This document shows, one piece after another, positions 1 through 6,286 of a stretch of DNA of 14,583 nucleotides. A program made the translations under genes and the position numbers. The notes beneath the pieces were generated by a model, which did not search any database, was not told the DNA's origin, and saw only the letters and a list, made by a program, of their open reading frames with translations. Origin of the DNA: DASPWW01 sp035637595 (GTDB lineage Bacteria; Actinomycetota; Thermoleophilia; Solirubrobacterales; 70-9). The stretch's first letter is position 1, and each line of letters opens with the position of its first letter. The stretch is from contig DASPWW010000107.1 in the NCBI GenBank assembly GCA_035637595.1, forward strand, positions 1 to 14,583, given 5' to 3'.

Positions 1-1059
1 CGCCCGCCGCAGCGCTCGCTTCGTGGCCCGGAGCGAGCGCAGCTGGTGCGGATCGCTAACCGCCAGCCACTTGACGCGCTTGCCGCCGATCCCGACGAAC
101 AGCCTGCGCCCGGGCTTGCGCCGCGCCTCGAACACGCCGACCCCCCCGGCTCGGAAGCGACGCCGCAGGTGAAGGCGCCGGATCGCATGGCGCCGGCCGG
201 TGCCGGCTCGCACTCCCTTGACGGTGTGGCCGAGCACGGTGGTCAGGATCACCGCGGCCTGCGCGGGGCTGTGGTTGCGGTAGGCGATCCGCAGCTCCGC
301 GTCCCCGATCACGCACCAACGGTCGGTCCCGTCCTTTTGCGAGTGCGGCTCGCCGAGCAGCCCGAGCACCTGCTCGCGGGTCATCCCGAGGCTGACGGCG
401 CCGACCTGGCGCCCGTGCAGCTCCCCACCCGGCGCGATGCAGTTGCCGAACACCGGCTGGCCCGCGTACACGCCGCCGGCAGCCGCCTTCGCTACGCAGT
501 CGGGCTCGGGCGCGGTCTCCATCAGCACGATCACGCCACCGCCGCCGGCCTCGGTGAAGAACGGCTTGTACTGGGGCGGTGCGTAGTCGTAGCCGCTCGC
601 CGGCTGGCCGCCGATCCGGAAGTTGTCGACCGCGACGCCGCCGATCCCCATCGCCTTGTCGAAGAAGTAGTTGCCGTCCCAGTGCCACAGCTCCGGGGGC
701 TGGCCCTGGACCAGCGAGCCCGTCCAGTGATCGCGCTGGAAGTAGAAGCACTTCGGCGCCGCCGCAGCGACGCGGGTCGGCTCGTTGGCGAGGAAGTCGA
801 TCAGGCCCGCGTCGGGCAGGAGGTTCTGCTGCGTCTTGTCGAACTCGACGCAGAACGGATCGGCGCCGGGGTCGGGGAAGTCGGTCCCGGTGCCGACGTT
901 CTGGATCTCGCAGTTGAAGGGGTTGGTGCCGTCCCACGGCCCGACGACCTGGGTCTGCTGGGCGCCGGCCGCAGAGCACGCCCACAGCCCCGCCGCGAGC
1001 GAGAGGACCGCGGCGAGCGCCGCTCGCCCGCGCCTGCCGCTCACCTCGCTCCGTCTCAT
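1..1059 (-). CDS. Secreted protein with BamE/OmlA-like segment, 3' end cut by window edge
   Basis: Reading down from the ATG at 1059, the frame stays open for 353 codons to the window edge, so the C-terminus is missing. Residues 1-34 look like a Sec signal peptide: an Arg-rich start, an Ala/Leu core, and a likely cut after AGA. C28 lies in LWAC, which is a poor lipobox. The mature part has six Cys (50, 70, 104, 188, 207, 249), suiting an oxidised extracytoplasmic protein. Residues 35-205 are rich in Trp/Tyr/Phe (DHWTG, WHWDGNYFF) and I do not recognise them. Residues 224-260 (LGMTREQVLGLLGEP, then a WCV strand) resemble the BamE/SmpA/OmlA fold. Residues 280-340 are an Arg-rich beta segment often seen after it in Thermoleophilia. 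An AGGGGA ribosome site lies just upstream, and a TAACGT -10 candidate lies at 1076-1081. It is divergent from the GMC operon; any functional link is inference. The opposite-strand frame here is a shadow. Confidence 0.8.
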   Translation of the reverse strand, partial: MRRSEVSGRRGRAALAAVLSLAAGLWACSAAGAQQTQVVGPWDGTNPFNCEIQNVGTGTDFPDPGADPFCVEFDKTQQNLLPDAGLIDFLANEPTRVAAAAPKCFYFQRDHWTGSLVQGQPPELWHWDGNYFFDKAMGIGGVAVDNFRIGGQPASGYDYAPPQYKPFFTEAGGGGVIVLMETAPEPDCVAKAAAGGVYAGQPVFGNCIAPGGELHGRQVGAVSLGMTREQVLGLLGEPHSQKDGTDRWCVIGDAELRIAYRNHSPAQAAVILTTVLGHTVKGVRAGTGRRHAIRRLHLRRRFRAGGVGVFEARRKPGRRLFVGIGGKRVKWLAVSDPHQLRSLRATKRALRRA

Positions 1060-1075
1060 CGTCCCCTCAATCGAG

Positions 1076-1081
1076 ACGTTA
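1076..1081 (-). promoter_or_regulatory. Candidate -10 box (TAACGT) for the secreted protein gene
   Basis: Read on the minus strand this is TAACGT, fitting the actinobacterial TANNNT -10 pattern. It lies 16 bases before the ATG at 1059, and GAGGGGA sits between as a ribosome site. I see no clear -35. Confidence 0.4.
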
Positions 1082-1110
1082 CCGGGGAGATGTCCGAACC
1101 GCCACCCGGA

Positions 1111-1126
1111 ACCACCGCTCGGTGGT
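1111..1126. promoter_or_regulatory. Operator-like dyad in the divergent promoter
   Basis: ACCACCG-CT-CGGTGGT is a perfect 7-bp inverted repeat with a 2-bp centre. It lies in the 83-bp gap between two divergent genes. Its last base is the first base of the TACGTT -10 candidate of the GMC operon, so a bound protein would cover the spacer and -10. This looks like an operator for a dimeric regulator; the regulator is unknown. Confidence 0.5.
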
Positions 1127-1131
1127 ACGTT
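1126..1131 (+). promoter_or_regulatory. Candidate -10 box (TACGTT) for the GMC operon
   Basis: TACGTT fits TANNNT and ends 11 bases before the ATG at 1143. No Shine-Dalgarno sequence precedes that ATG, so the message may be leaderless or have a very short leader. The GGAGGAGAGGGGAG purine run lies inside the coding start, not before it. Confidence 0.4.
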
Positions 1132-1142
1132 GACGGCCTCCG

Positions 1143-1832
1143 ATGGAGGAGAGGGGAGCTCCGGGCGACGCAATCCGCAACGACCTCGCGGAGGAGTTGT
1201 CGCGGCGCCAGTTCCTGGGCCGCGCGGGCGCCCTGGGCCTCGGTGCCGTCGTGGTCTCGGCCCTCCCGGCGGCTGCCCGCCTTGCGACCCCCGACGCCGC
1301 GAAGGCCCAGCTGCCCCTCGGCGATCTCGCCGACGGGACGCTTCAGGCGTTCTTCGACACGATCATCCCGGGGCGACCGGCGAGCGTGACCGAGCTCGGC
1401 AACGCGATCCATCCCCAGGCGATCGCCGGGGTCGACCCCGAGCCCGGGGCCGTCGAGACAGACGCCCTGCTGCTCGCCCACAACACAAAGATCGGCTTCG
1501 ACGCGCTCGAGGCAGCGTTTCTCACCGATCTCGAGCTGCGCTCGCTGTCGATCGCGGGCGGGCAGTTCCTCGATCTCGACTACGAGGCGCGCGAGCGCGT
1601 CGGCCTCGTCGGGCTCGACTTCGGAAATCCCGGGCGTCAGGTCTGGGAGGCCGCCGCCGCCGTGCCCTTCACCGCGTTCTGCGCCGCTGCCAACGTTCCC
1701 AACGCCACGGCCGCGACATCGCTGGGCTACGCGGTCATGGGCCATCCCGGGACCGCCCCGCACGGCTACAAGAGCTTCTCCTACAAGCGGCGGCTAAACA
1801 GGGGTCGCACGAAGGGCGGCAGCCTCCCGTGA
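1143..1832 (+). CDS. Tat-exported small subunit paired with GMC oxidoreductase (gluconate 2-dehydrogenase subunit 3-like / DUF5987-type)
   Basis: The 229-residue protein starts with a textbook twin-arginine signal: SRRQFLG at residues 20-26, a Gly/Ala/Val core to about 45, and a probable cut at AKA-Q (after 55). The mature part of about 174 residues includes FFDTIIPGRPAS (near 68-80) and is mostly helical with few Cys. This matches the small 'subunit 3' proteins that partner GMC dehydrogenases; the exact family (DUF5987) is from memory. In characterised relatives such as the gamma subunit of bacterial FAD-glucose dehydrogenase, this subunit is needed for maturation and Tat export of the catalytic subunit. 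Here the GMC gene follows after 25 bp on the same strand and lacks a signal peptide of its own. I infer that the folded complex is exported on this Tat signal. Start: first ATG in frame, with the Tat motif 20 residues in; there is no ribosome site. Confidence 0.85.
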   Translation: MEERGAPGDAIRNDLAEELSRRQFLGRAGALGLGAVVVSALPAAARLATPDAAKAQLPLGDLADGTLQAFFDTIIPGRPASVTELGNAIHPQAIAGVDPEPGAVETDALLLAHNTKIGFDALEAAFLTDLELRSLSIAGGQFLDLDYEARERVGLVGLDFGNPGRQVWEAAAAVPFTAFCAAANVPNATAATSLGYAVMGHPGTAPHGYKSFSYKRRLNRGRTKGGSLP

Positions 1833-1857
1833 CCGGCAACGCCAACGCAGTTATCTG

Positions 1858-3528
1858 ATGGCCGAGCGAGTCGACGTCTGCATCGTGGGCTCTGGCTTCG
1901 GCGGGTCGATCGCGGCGTGGCGGCTCGCCGAGCTCTACCGGGCCGCGGAGACCAACGCCAGCGTCGTGGTGCTGGAGCGCGGCCTGCGCAAGGGCCACAC
2001 CGACTTTCGCCAGTCGATGGACGTCGACCACCTGTCCGACATCTACGCGCTGGTCCAGGGCCAGGGCGCCCAGATCGTGCTCGCGAACCTGGTCGGCGGC
2101 GGCTCCAACCTCTATCTCGCCGCATCGCTGCGCTCGCCGAGCGAGACCTTCGAGCGCACCGACGTGCATCCCAACGACGGGCCGCGGCGCCGCCTGTGGC
2201 CTGCGGCGATCAGCCGCAGGACGCTCGACCCCTACTACCGCCGCGCCGAGCGTGGCCTGCGCGTCACCCAGGGGGGATGGAGGGAGGTCTCGAAGTCGGG
2301 CGGGATCTGGGCCGCCATGCTGCGCAAGGCCGGCTACACCTGCGACCGGGTGCCGCTGGCGATCAACCCCGAGCGCTGCGTCGACGCGAAGTGGTGCTAC
2401 ACGGGCTGCATCTTCGGCGCCAAGAACTCGCTGATCACCAACTACCTGGCCTCGGCCGAGCGCGCCGGCGTCCAGGTGCGCCCGCTAGTCCAGGTAAACG
2501 ACTTCTCGCAGTCGAGCGCCACGCCGTATCGCTGGATCGTCCATGGCCAGCAGATCGACCCCGCCACCAAGCAGCCGGCCGGTGCGATCGACGACATCGA
2601 GTGCAAGGTGCTGATCCTCTCCGGGGGAGCGATGGGGACGCCGCCGATCATGATGCGCTCGCGCCAGAACGGAGCGCTGCCCAACGTCTCGGCGCACCTC
2701 GGCAGGCACCTGGGGGTCAACGGCGACCATGTCGCGGCGATCGAGATCAACCCCGACAAGGTGCGCAGCTACCTGCGCCTGCCCCGCTACGGCCAGTTCT
2801 ACAAGGGCAAGCCGATCACGACGATGACCTACGACTTCTGGGTCGGAAAGCGCGGCAACGAGCACGACGGGACGCGCTTCAACCTCCAGGAGATCCTGCT
2901 CTCCCAGCTCACCAACTTCCTCTACGACGACGGGCGCGGAAACGGCGAGGAGCCGTCCTGGTGGGGGCGCGAGAAGAAGCAGGCCACCTCGACGTGGAGC
3001 GACCGGATCGAGATCCTGGCGATGGTCGAGGACACCCACGACGGCGAGTTCTTCCTGCCTCCCCCGGAAGGCGGAGGCCACATCCAGCCCAACGCGGGGC
3101 CGGTCGGGGTTGGGCTGTTCGGCTACGAGCTATCGGAGCAGTCGGCGCGGATCCGCGAGGTCGCCGACGCGGCGATCCGCGAGATCGCGGGTCGCGGCGG
3201 CCTCGGCAGGTTCATGAAGTTCACCGAGAGCGCCGGCGTGTACGCGTCGCACCCGCTGGGGGGCTGCCGGATGGCCGACGACATCGGATTCGGAGTCGTA
3301 AACGACGCCTGCGAGGTCCACAGCTACCCCGGCCTGTTCTGCATGGACTCCTCGGCGATCCCGACCAGCCTCGGGGTCAACCCGTCGCTGACTATCTCGG
3401 CGGTGTGCGAGCGCGCGGCCGCGAATCTCGTCGCTCGGGGACCGGATTTCGGCCTCCCCGAGCCCCCGCACCCCTTAATCCACCAACGCCCCCAGGAGAT
3501 CGTCGGCGACCACGTCAACCCGGCTTGA
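1858..3528 (+). CDS. GMC-family FAD-dependent oxidoreductase with candidate Fe-S cysteine triad
   Basis: The 556-residue protein is full length for the family. It opens with a Rossmann FAD site, GSGFGG (11-16), followed by VVVLERG (about 36-42). The C-terminal GMC domain carries SHPLGGCRM with catalytic-type H465, then PGLFCMDSSAIP, and GVNPSLTI with N508, the usual His/Asn pair. C174, C180 and C184 form C-x5-C-x3-C. I recall this spacing for the [3Fe-4S] ligands of the Burkholderia FAD-glucose dehydrogenase catalytic subunit. The expected reaction is oxidation of an alcohol, sugar or sterol hydroxyl; the substrate cannot be read from sequence. There is no signal peptide or anchor, so export with the upstream Tat subunit is likely. 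No cytochrome subunit is encoded beside it, so the electron acceptor is open. The start ATG has no clear ribosome site and may depend on coupling to the upstream gene. Confidence 0.92.
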   Translation: MAERVDVCIVGSGFGGSIAAWRLAELYRAAETNASVVVLERGLRKGHTDFRQSMDVDHLSDIYALVQGQGAQIVLANLVGGGSNLYLAASLRSPSETFERTDVHPNDGPRRRLWPAAISRRTLDPYYRRAERGLRVTQGGWREVSKSGGIWAAMLRKAGYTCDRVPLAINPERCVDAKWCYTGCIFGAKNSLITNYLASAERAGVQVRPLVQVNDFSQSSATPYRWIVHGQQIDPATKQPAGAIDDIECKVLILSGGAMGTPPIMMRSRQNGALPNVSAHLGRHLGVNGDHVAAIEINPDKVRSYLRLPRYGQFYKGKPITTMTYDFWVGKRGNEHDGTRFNLQEILLSQLTNFLYDDGRGNGEEPSWWGREKKQATSTWSDRIEILAMVEDTHDGEFFLPPPEGGGHIQPNAGPVGVGLFGYELSEQSARIREVADAAIREIAGRGGLGRFMKFTESAGVYASHPLGGCRMADDIGFGVVNDACEVHSYPGLFCMDSSAIPTSLGVNPSLTISAVCERAAANLVARGPDFGLPEPPHPLIHQRPQEIVGDHVNPA

Positions 3529-3537
3529 GCCCGGTGC

Positions 3538-3543
3538 TAGCCT
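3538..3543 (+). promoter_or_regulatory. Candidate extended -10 (TGC-TAGCCT) for the CNNM gene and its leader ORF
   Basis: TAGCCT is preceded by TGC, giving an extended -10 (TGN-TANNNT). It begins 10 bases after the GMC stop. No -35 is visible at the usual distance. Transcription from here would begin around 3550, just before the leader ORF ATG at 3559. Confidence 0.45.
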
Positions 3544-3558
3544 TGCCAGCGTCGGCGA

Positions 3559-3624
3559 ATGAGCGACGACGACCAGCCCCCGAGTCCCAGGCCACATAGT
3601 CGCAGGGAGGAGCCGCGCCCGTGA
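3559..3624 (+). CDS. 21-codon leader ORF overlapping the CNNM start
   Basis: ATG at 3559 opens a 21-residue frame (MSDDDQPPSPRP..., then an Arg/Glu/Pro tail). It ends in TGA at 3622-3624, overlapping the GTG start of the CNNM gene as GTGA. The CNNM ribosome site (GGGAGGAG, 3605-3612) lies inside it. Its ATG is 15 bases after the -10 candidate, and it has no ribosome site of its own. It is either a leader peptide coupling or tuning translation of the transporter gene, or a chance frame. The peptide has no recognisable domain. I see no attenuator hairpin and no run of one amino acid that would suggest classical attenuation. Confidence 0.35.
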   Translation: MSDDDQPPSPRPHSRREEPRP

Positions 3625-4952
3625 GCGTGCTGCTGCTCGGCATCCTGCTGCTTCTGGTCGCGCTGAACGGCGTCTTCGTCGCCGCCGAGTTCGCGCTCGT
3701 GCGCTCGCGACGCTCCCGGGTCGAGTCGCTCGCCAAGGAGGACACCGCGGGAGCGCGCCGGGTGCTCGATCAGATCGAGAGCATGGACGAGTACCTGTCG
3801 GCATGCCAGGTCGGCATCACCATGGCCTCGATCGGGATCGGCTTCCTCGGCGAGCCGGCGATCGAGGATCTGATCGAGCCCGGGTTCGGGGGGATCTCGT
3901 GGCTGTCGCACGGGGTGGCGACCGGTATCTCGTTCGGCCTCGCCTTCACGCTCGCCACCTCGCTGCACATCAGCGTCGGCGAGCAGGTCCCGAAGATGCT
4001 CGCTATCGACAGGGCAGAGGCGATCGCGCGGGCCCTGTCGCGCCCGCTCAGGTGGTTCAAGTCGGCGACCGCTCCTTTCACCCTCGGGCTGACCCGGATC
4101 TCGAATGCGGTGGTGCGGCTGTTCGGGGTCGATCCGAGCGAGCTCGAGCAGGAGCACACCTCGGAGGACCTCAAGGCGATCATCGACCAGTCTCGGATGG
4201 AGGGCCAGCTCGATCCCGGAGAGGCGGGGATGCTGTCCGGGGTCTTCCACCTCCACGAGCAGGAGGCGCGCGAGGTCATGACCCCGATCCCCGCGGTCGT
4301 CACCGTGGATGCCGAGGAGTCGGTCGAGACTGCGCTGCGACGCTGCGTGTCGTCCGGCCACACCCGGCTCGTCGTGATCGAGGACGACAACCCCGACCGG
4401 GTACGGGGGATCGTCCACAACAACGCGCTGGCCCGCCTGCTGATGAACACCGGGCCCGAGGCTTCAATCGAGGAGGCGGTCCACGACGCCTGGATCGTCC
4501 CCGAGACCAAGCCGCTCGACGACCTGCTGGCCGAGCTGCAGCGCCAGCGCAGCTACATGGGCGTGGTCGTCGACGAGTACGGGCGCACCGTCGGGATCGT
4601 CACCGTGGAGGACATCCTCGAGGAGGTCGTCGGGGAGATCGAGGACGAGACCGACCCCCGCACCACGGCGGTGCGGCGACTCGGAGACGGCGACTGGTAC
4701 GTGCGTGGACACGTCCCGCTTGGGGATCTCGCCGACGTCGGGATCAAGCTCCCGGTCGACACCGACGCCTACAACTCGGTCGGGGGATACGTCTTCGGCC
4801 AGATCGGGCGACTGCCGAAGCGGGGCGACACGATCAGCGCCGACGCCTACACGATCCGGGTCGAGTCGGTGCGCGAGAACCGGATCGTCGCCGTCCGGAT
4901 CCACCCTCCCGCCGAGACGGCCGGCGCAGCGCAGGGCACCGAGTCGGGCTGA
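3621..4952 (+). CDS. CNNM/CorC-HlyC family membrane protein with CBS pair
   Basis: This 443-residue protein has the usual three-part plan. The N-terminal CNNM (DUF21) membrane domain spans about 1-190, with hydrophobic segments near 2-24, 55-80, 95-115 and 130-160 and the signature HISVGEQVPKMLAI. The two CBS domains span roughly 215-340: VMTPIPAVVTVDAEESVETA, then the DEYGRTVGIVTVEDILEEVVG motif. A CorC_HlyC C-terminal domain follows (WYVRGHVPLGDL, then YNSVGGYVFGQIGRLPKRGD). Members act in the inner membrane in divalent cation (Mg/Co) efflux or homeostasis, with CBS domains sensing nucleotides. The direction of transport and the ion are not readable here, and the old 'hemolysin' label should not be taken literally. 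The GTG start follows GGGAGGAG (3605-3612) at 8 bases. It is probably monocistronic, behind its own promoter and a leader ORF. Confidence 0.92.
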   Translation: MSVLLLGILLLLVALNGVFVAAEFALVRSRRSRVESLAKEDTAGARRVLDQIESMDEYLSACQVGITMASIGIGFLGEPAIEDLIEPGFGGISWLSHGVATGISFGLAFTLATSLHISVGEQVPKMLAIDRAEAIARALSRPLRWFKSATAPFTLGLTRISNAVVRLFGVDPSELEQEHTSEDLKAIIDQSRMEGQLDPGEAGMLSGVFHLHEQEAREVMTPIPAVVTVDAEESVETALRRCVSSGHTRLVVIEDDNPDRVRGIVHNNALARLLMNTGPEASIEEAVHDAWIVPETKPLDDLLAELQRQRSYMGVVVDEYGRTVGIVTVEDILEEVVGEIEDETDPRTTAVRRLGDGDWYVRGHVPLGDLADVGIKLPVDTDAYNSVGGYVFGQIGRLPKRGDTISADAYTIRVESVRENRIVAVRIHPPAETAGAAQGTESG

Positions 4953-5014
4953 CGCATTTGCGAAGCTGCATCGTGGGTGATTCGCGCCCGCGGGCTTCCG
5001 TCCGCGATCGTCTT

Positions 5015-5020
5015 TAGCGT
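5015..5020 (+). promoter_or_regulatory. Candidate -10 box (TAGCGT) for the small basic protein gene
   Basis: TAGCGT fits TANNNT and is followed 34 bases later by the ATG at 5055. A perfect 10-bp palindrome, GCCCGCGGGC (4986-4995), lies about 20 bases upstream, around the -35 region. It could be an operator or simply a GC-rich accident. The rest of the 4953-5054 gap shows no strong terminator for the CNNM gene. Confidence 0.35.
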
Positions 5021-5054
5021 GCGGTCATCCGTTGGCCCGACCGAGGAGAGGGCG

Positions 5055-5357
5055 ATGTGGGTCGTCAGGCTCACCGATAAGCAGCTCGAGGTCCTGAGGG
5101 CGCTGCTTCGCGCCCAGGAGCATCTCGGACCGGCGCTGCAGCGCTCGCTCCAGGCGCTCGATCTGGCACGCTGGGACGAGCTTCCGGAGGCCGAGCTGCC
5201 GTGGGCCAAGGTCGCCGACGCCGCCCGCCGCCAGGGAGTCTCCGAGGCCGACGTGGTGTGGGACATGTGCGGCAGCCGCAGCGAGCCTGCGACGCCGGTC
5301 GTCAAGCGGCGACCGCGGCGCAAGGGCAAGGCCGCCAGCCGCAAGCCTTCGCGCTAG
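5055..5357 (+). CDS. Small basic-tailed hypothetical protein
   Basis: This 100-residue protein is not one I recognise. Residues 4-75 are predominantly helical and mixed-charge (LTDKQLEVLRALLRAQEH..., ELPWAKVADAARRQGVSEADVVWDM). About the last 20 residues form a Lys/Arg/Pro/Ala/Ser tail (RRPRRKGKAASRKPSR) like disordered nucleic-acid-binding tails. Nucleoid or RNA binding is possible but unproven. The ATG at 5055 is chosen because GAGGAGAGG (5043-5051) sits at the right distance; a longer version from 4977 would start upstream of the promoter candidate. The stop TAG (5355-5357) lies in the loop of a hairpin and in the first copy of an 18-bp tandem duplication. The second copy would add RKASR and another TAG if the first stop were read through. 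Confidence 0.7.
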   Translation: MWVVRLTDKQLEVLRALLRAQEHLGPALQRSLQALDLARWDELPEAELPWAKVADAARRQGVSEADVVWDMCGSRSEPATPVVKRRPRRKGKAASRKPSR

Positions 5358-5376
5358 CGCAAGGCTTCGCGCTAGC
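5341..5376. repeat. 18-bp tandem duplication spanning both convergent stop codons
   Basis: GCAAGCCTTCGCGCTAGC (5341-5358) is followed directly by GCAAGGCTTCGCGCTAGC (5359-5376), with 17 of 18 bases identical. Each copy holds a CTAG core. Copy 1 gives the TAG stop of the plus-strand gene; copy 2 gives the TAG stop of the minus-strand dehydrogenase (5372-5374). Confidence 0.9.
5343..5367. terminator. Bidirectional hairpin between convergent genes
   Basis: AAGCCTT (5343-5349) pairs with AAGGCTT (5361-5367) around the palindrome GCGCTAGCGC (5351-5360), with one bulged C at 5350. That gives an 11-bp stem between two converging genes, as expected for a shared terminator. There is no T-run on either side, so it would be an atypical one. 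Confidence 0.45.
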
Positions 5377-6259
5377 TCTCCTCGCCCTGCGGGTAGTCGT
5401 AGAACCCCGCACCGGTCTTGCGGCCGAGCCTGCCGTTCTCGACCAGGGAGCGCAGCAGCCTGGGCGGCTCGTGCGCCCGCAGGTCGGACTCGCCGTACAG
5501 CTCCTCGCCGATCGCCAGCGCGACGTCGAGACCCACGAAGTCGAGCAGCTCCAGTGGCCCCATGGGGTGCCCTGCGCCGAGCGTCATGCAGGCATCGACG
5601 GCGGCGGGCTTCATTGCGGGCCCCTCCAGCAGGCGCACGGCGTCGAACAGGAAGGGAAACAGCAGCCGGTTGACCACGAAGCCCGCCTGGTCGGGGACCT
5701 CAACGGGCCGCTTGCCGAGCGCCTCGCACCACGCATGAGCCCGCTCGCGGGTCGCGGCGGGAGTGTCCGGCTGAAAGCACAGCTCGACGAGCTTCATCCG
5801 GGGCACGGGGTTGAAGACGTGGAGGCCGAAGAGCCGCTCCGCGACGCCGCTCATCGCCGCGATCTCGGAGATCCGCAGGGAGGAGGTCGTGGTGGCGAGG
5901 TCCGCGTCGGGCGAGATGCGGCCCAGGTCGGCAAGCAGATCGGCCTTCGTCTGGAGGTCCTCGACGATCGATTCCACGATCAGCTCCGAGCCCTCGAGTC
6001 CAGCGGAGTCGGTCGTCGCCGAGATTCGCTCCGGGGCGCCCTCGGGAAACTTCGACGCCGCCTCGCGCGCCTCGTCCTCGGCGCGCTGGGCCGACTCGTC
6101 GCTGCGAGCGAGCAGCCGCACCTCGCCGAGCGTGCTCGCGCATGCGGCGAGCCCGCATGCGATCACGCCGCTTCCGGCGATCACCGGGCGCGAGTATCCC
6201 TCCGGGCTCACCGCGGGGCTTGTATCACGCTGGGCGGCCCCCGACCGCTCCACGCTCAT
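5372..6259 (-). CDS. 3-hydroxyacyl-CoA (3-hydroxybutyryl-CoA type) dehydrogenase, probably NADP-type
   Basis: This 295-residue protein has the length and order of the short-chain 3-hydroxyacyl-CoA dehydrogenases, which interconvert 3-hydroxyacyl-CoA and 3-oxoacyl-CoA. The Rossmann loop is PVIAGSGVIACG (25-36). The catalytic block LFGLHVFNPVPRMKLVEL places the active-site His at 147. The C-terminal domain shows DQAGFVVNRLL and AGHPMGPLELLDFVGLDV, and ends KTGAGFYDY. Two features differ from NAD enzymes: the third Gly of GxGxxG is Ala34, and the acidic residue at the end of strand 2 is Ala51 followed by Arg52-Ser53. Both favour NADP(H). The helical insert after strand 2 is shorter than in E. 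coli-type enzymes. The ATG at 6259 has no ribosome site; the extension to 6550 would run through the divergent promoter and is not credible. A start nearer residue 25 is possible. Together with the thiolase at 8050 it would cover two steps of acyl-CoA metabolism. Confidence 0.9.
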   Translation of the reverse strand: MSVERSGAAQRDTSPAVSPEGYSRPVIAGSGVIACGLAACASTLGEVRLLARSDESAQRAEDEAREAASKFPEGAPERISATTDSAGLEGSELIVESIVEDLQTKADLLADLGRISPDADLATTTSSLRISEIAAMSGVAERLFGLHVFNPVPRMKLVELCFQPDTPAATRERAHAWCEALGKRPVEVPDQAGFVVNRLLFPFLFDAVRLLEGPAMKPAAVDACMTLGAGHPMGPLELLDFVGLDVALAIGEELYGESDLRAHEPPRLLRSLVENGRLGRKTGAGFYDYPQGEES

Positions 6260-6270
6260 CCGGCCGGTGT

Positions 6271-6276
6271 TAGCTT
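6271..6276 (+). promoter_or_regulatory. Candidate extended -10 (TGT-TAGCTT) for the propeller gene
   Basis: TAGCTT is preceded by TGT, the same extended -10 layout as at 3538. It lies in the 47-bp gap between the divergent dehydrogenase and propeller genes. Expected transcription start is near 6283, just before a 6-codon frame. Confidence 0.45.
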
Positions 6277-6286
6277 GGGCGTGGAG

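Noticed and set aside
56..985. 309-residue minus-strand frame
   Set aside because: It lies in a different frame from the real minus-strand gene (1-1059), is almost all Arg/Pro/Ala/Gly, and has no signal or domain.
46..1389. 447-residue plus-strand open frame at the left end
   Set aside because: It is Arg/Ala/Pro/Gly-rich with no motif, runs antisense to the secreted protein gene, and crosses the divergent promoter into the Tat subunit. It is a GC-rich shadow.
785..1858. 357-residue plus-strand frame ending at the GMC start
   Set aside because: Low-complexity Arg-rich translation overlapping the Tat subunit in another frame.
4986..4995. Palindrome GCCCGCGGGC as a definite operator
   Set aside because: A 10-bp all-GC palindrome is common by chance in DNA this GC-rich; noted only with the promoter at 5015.
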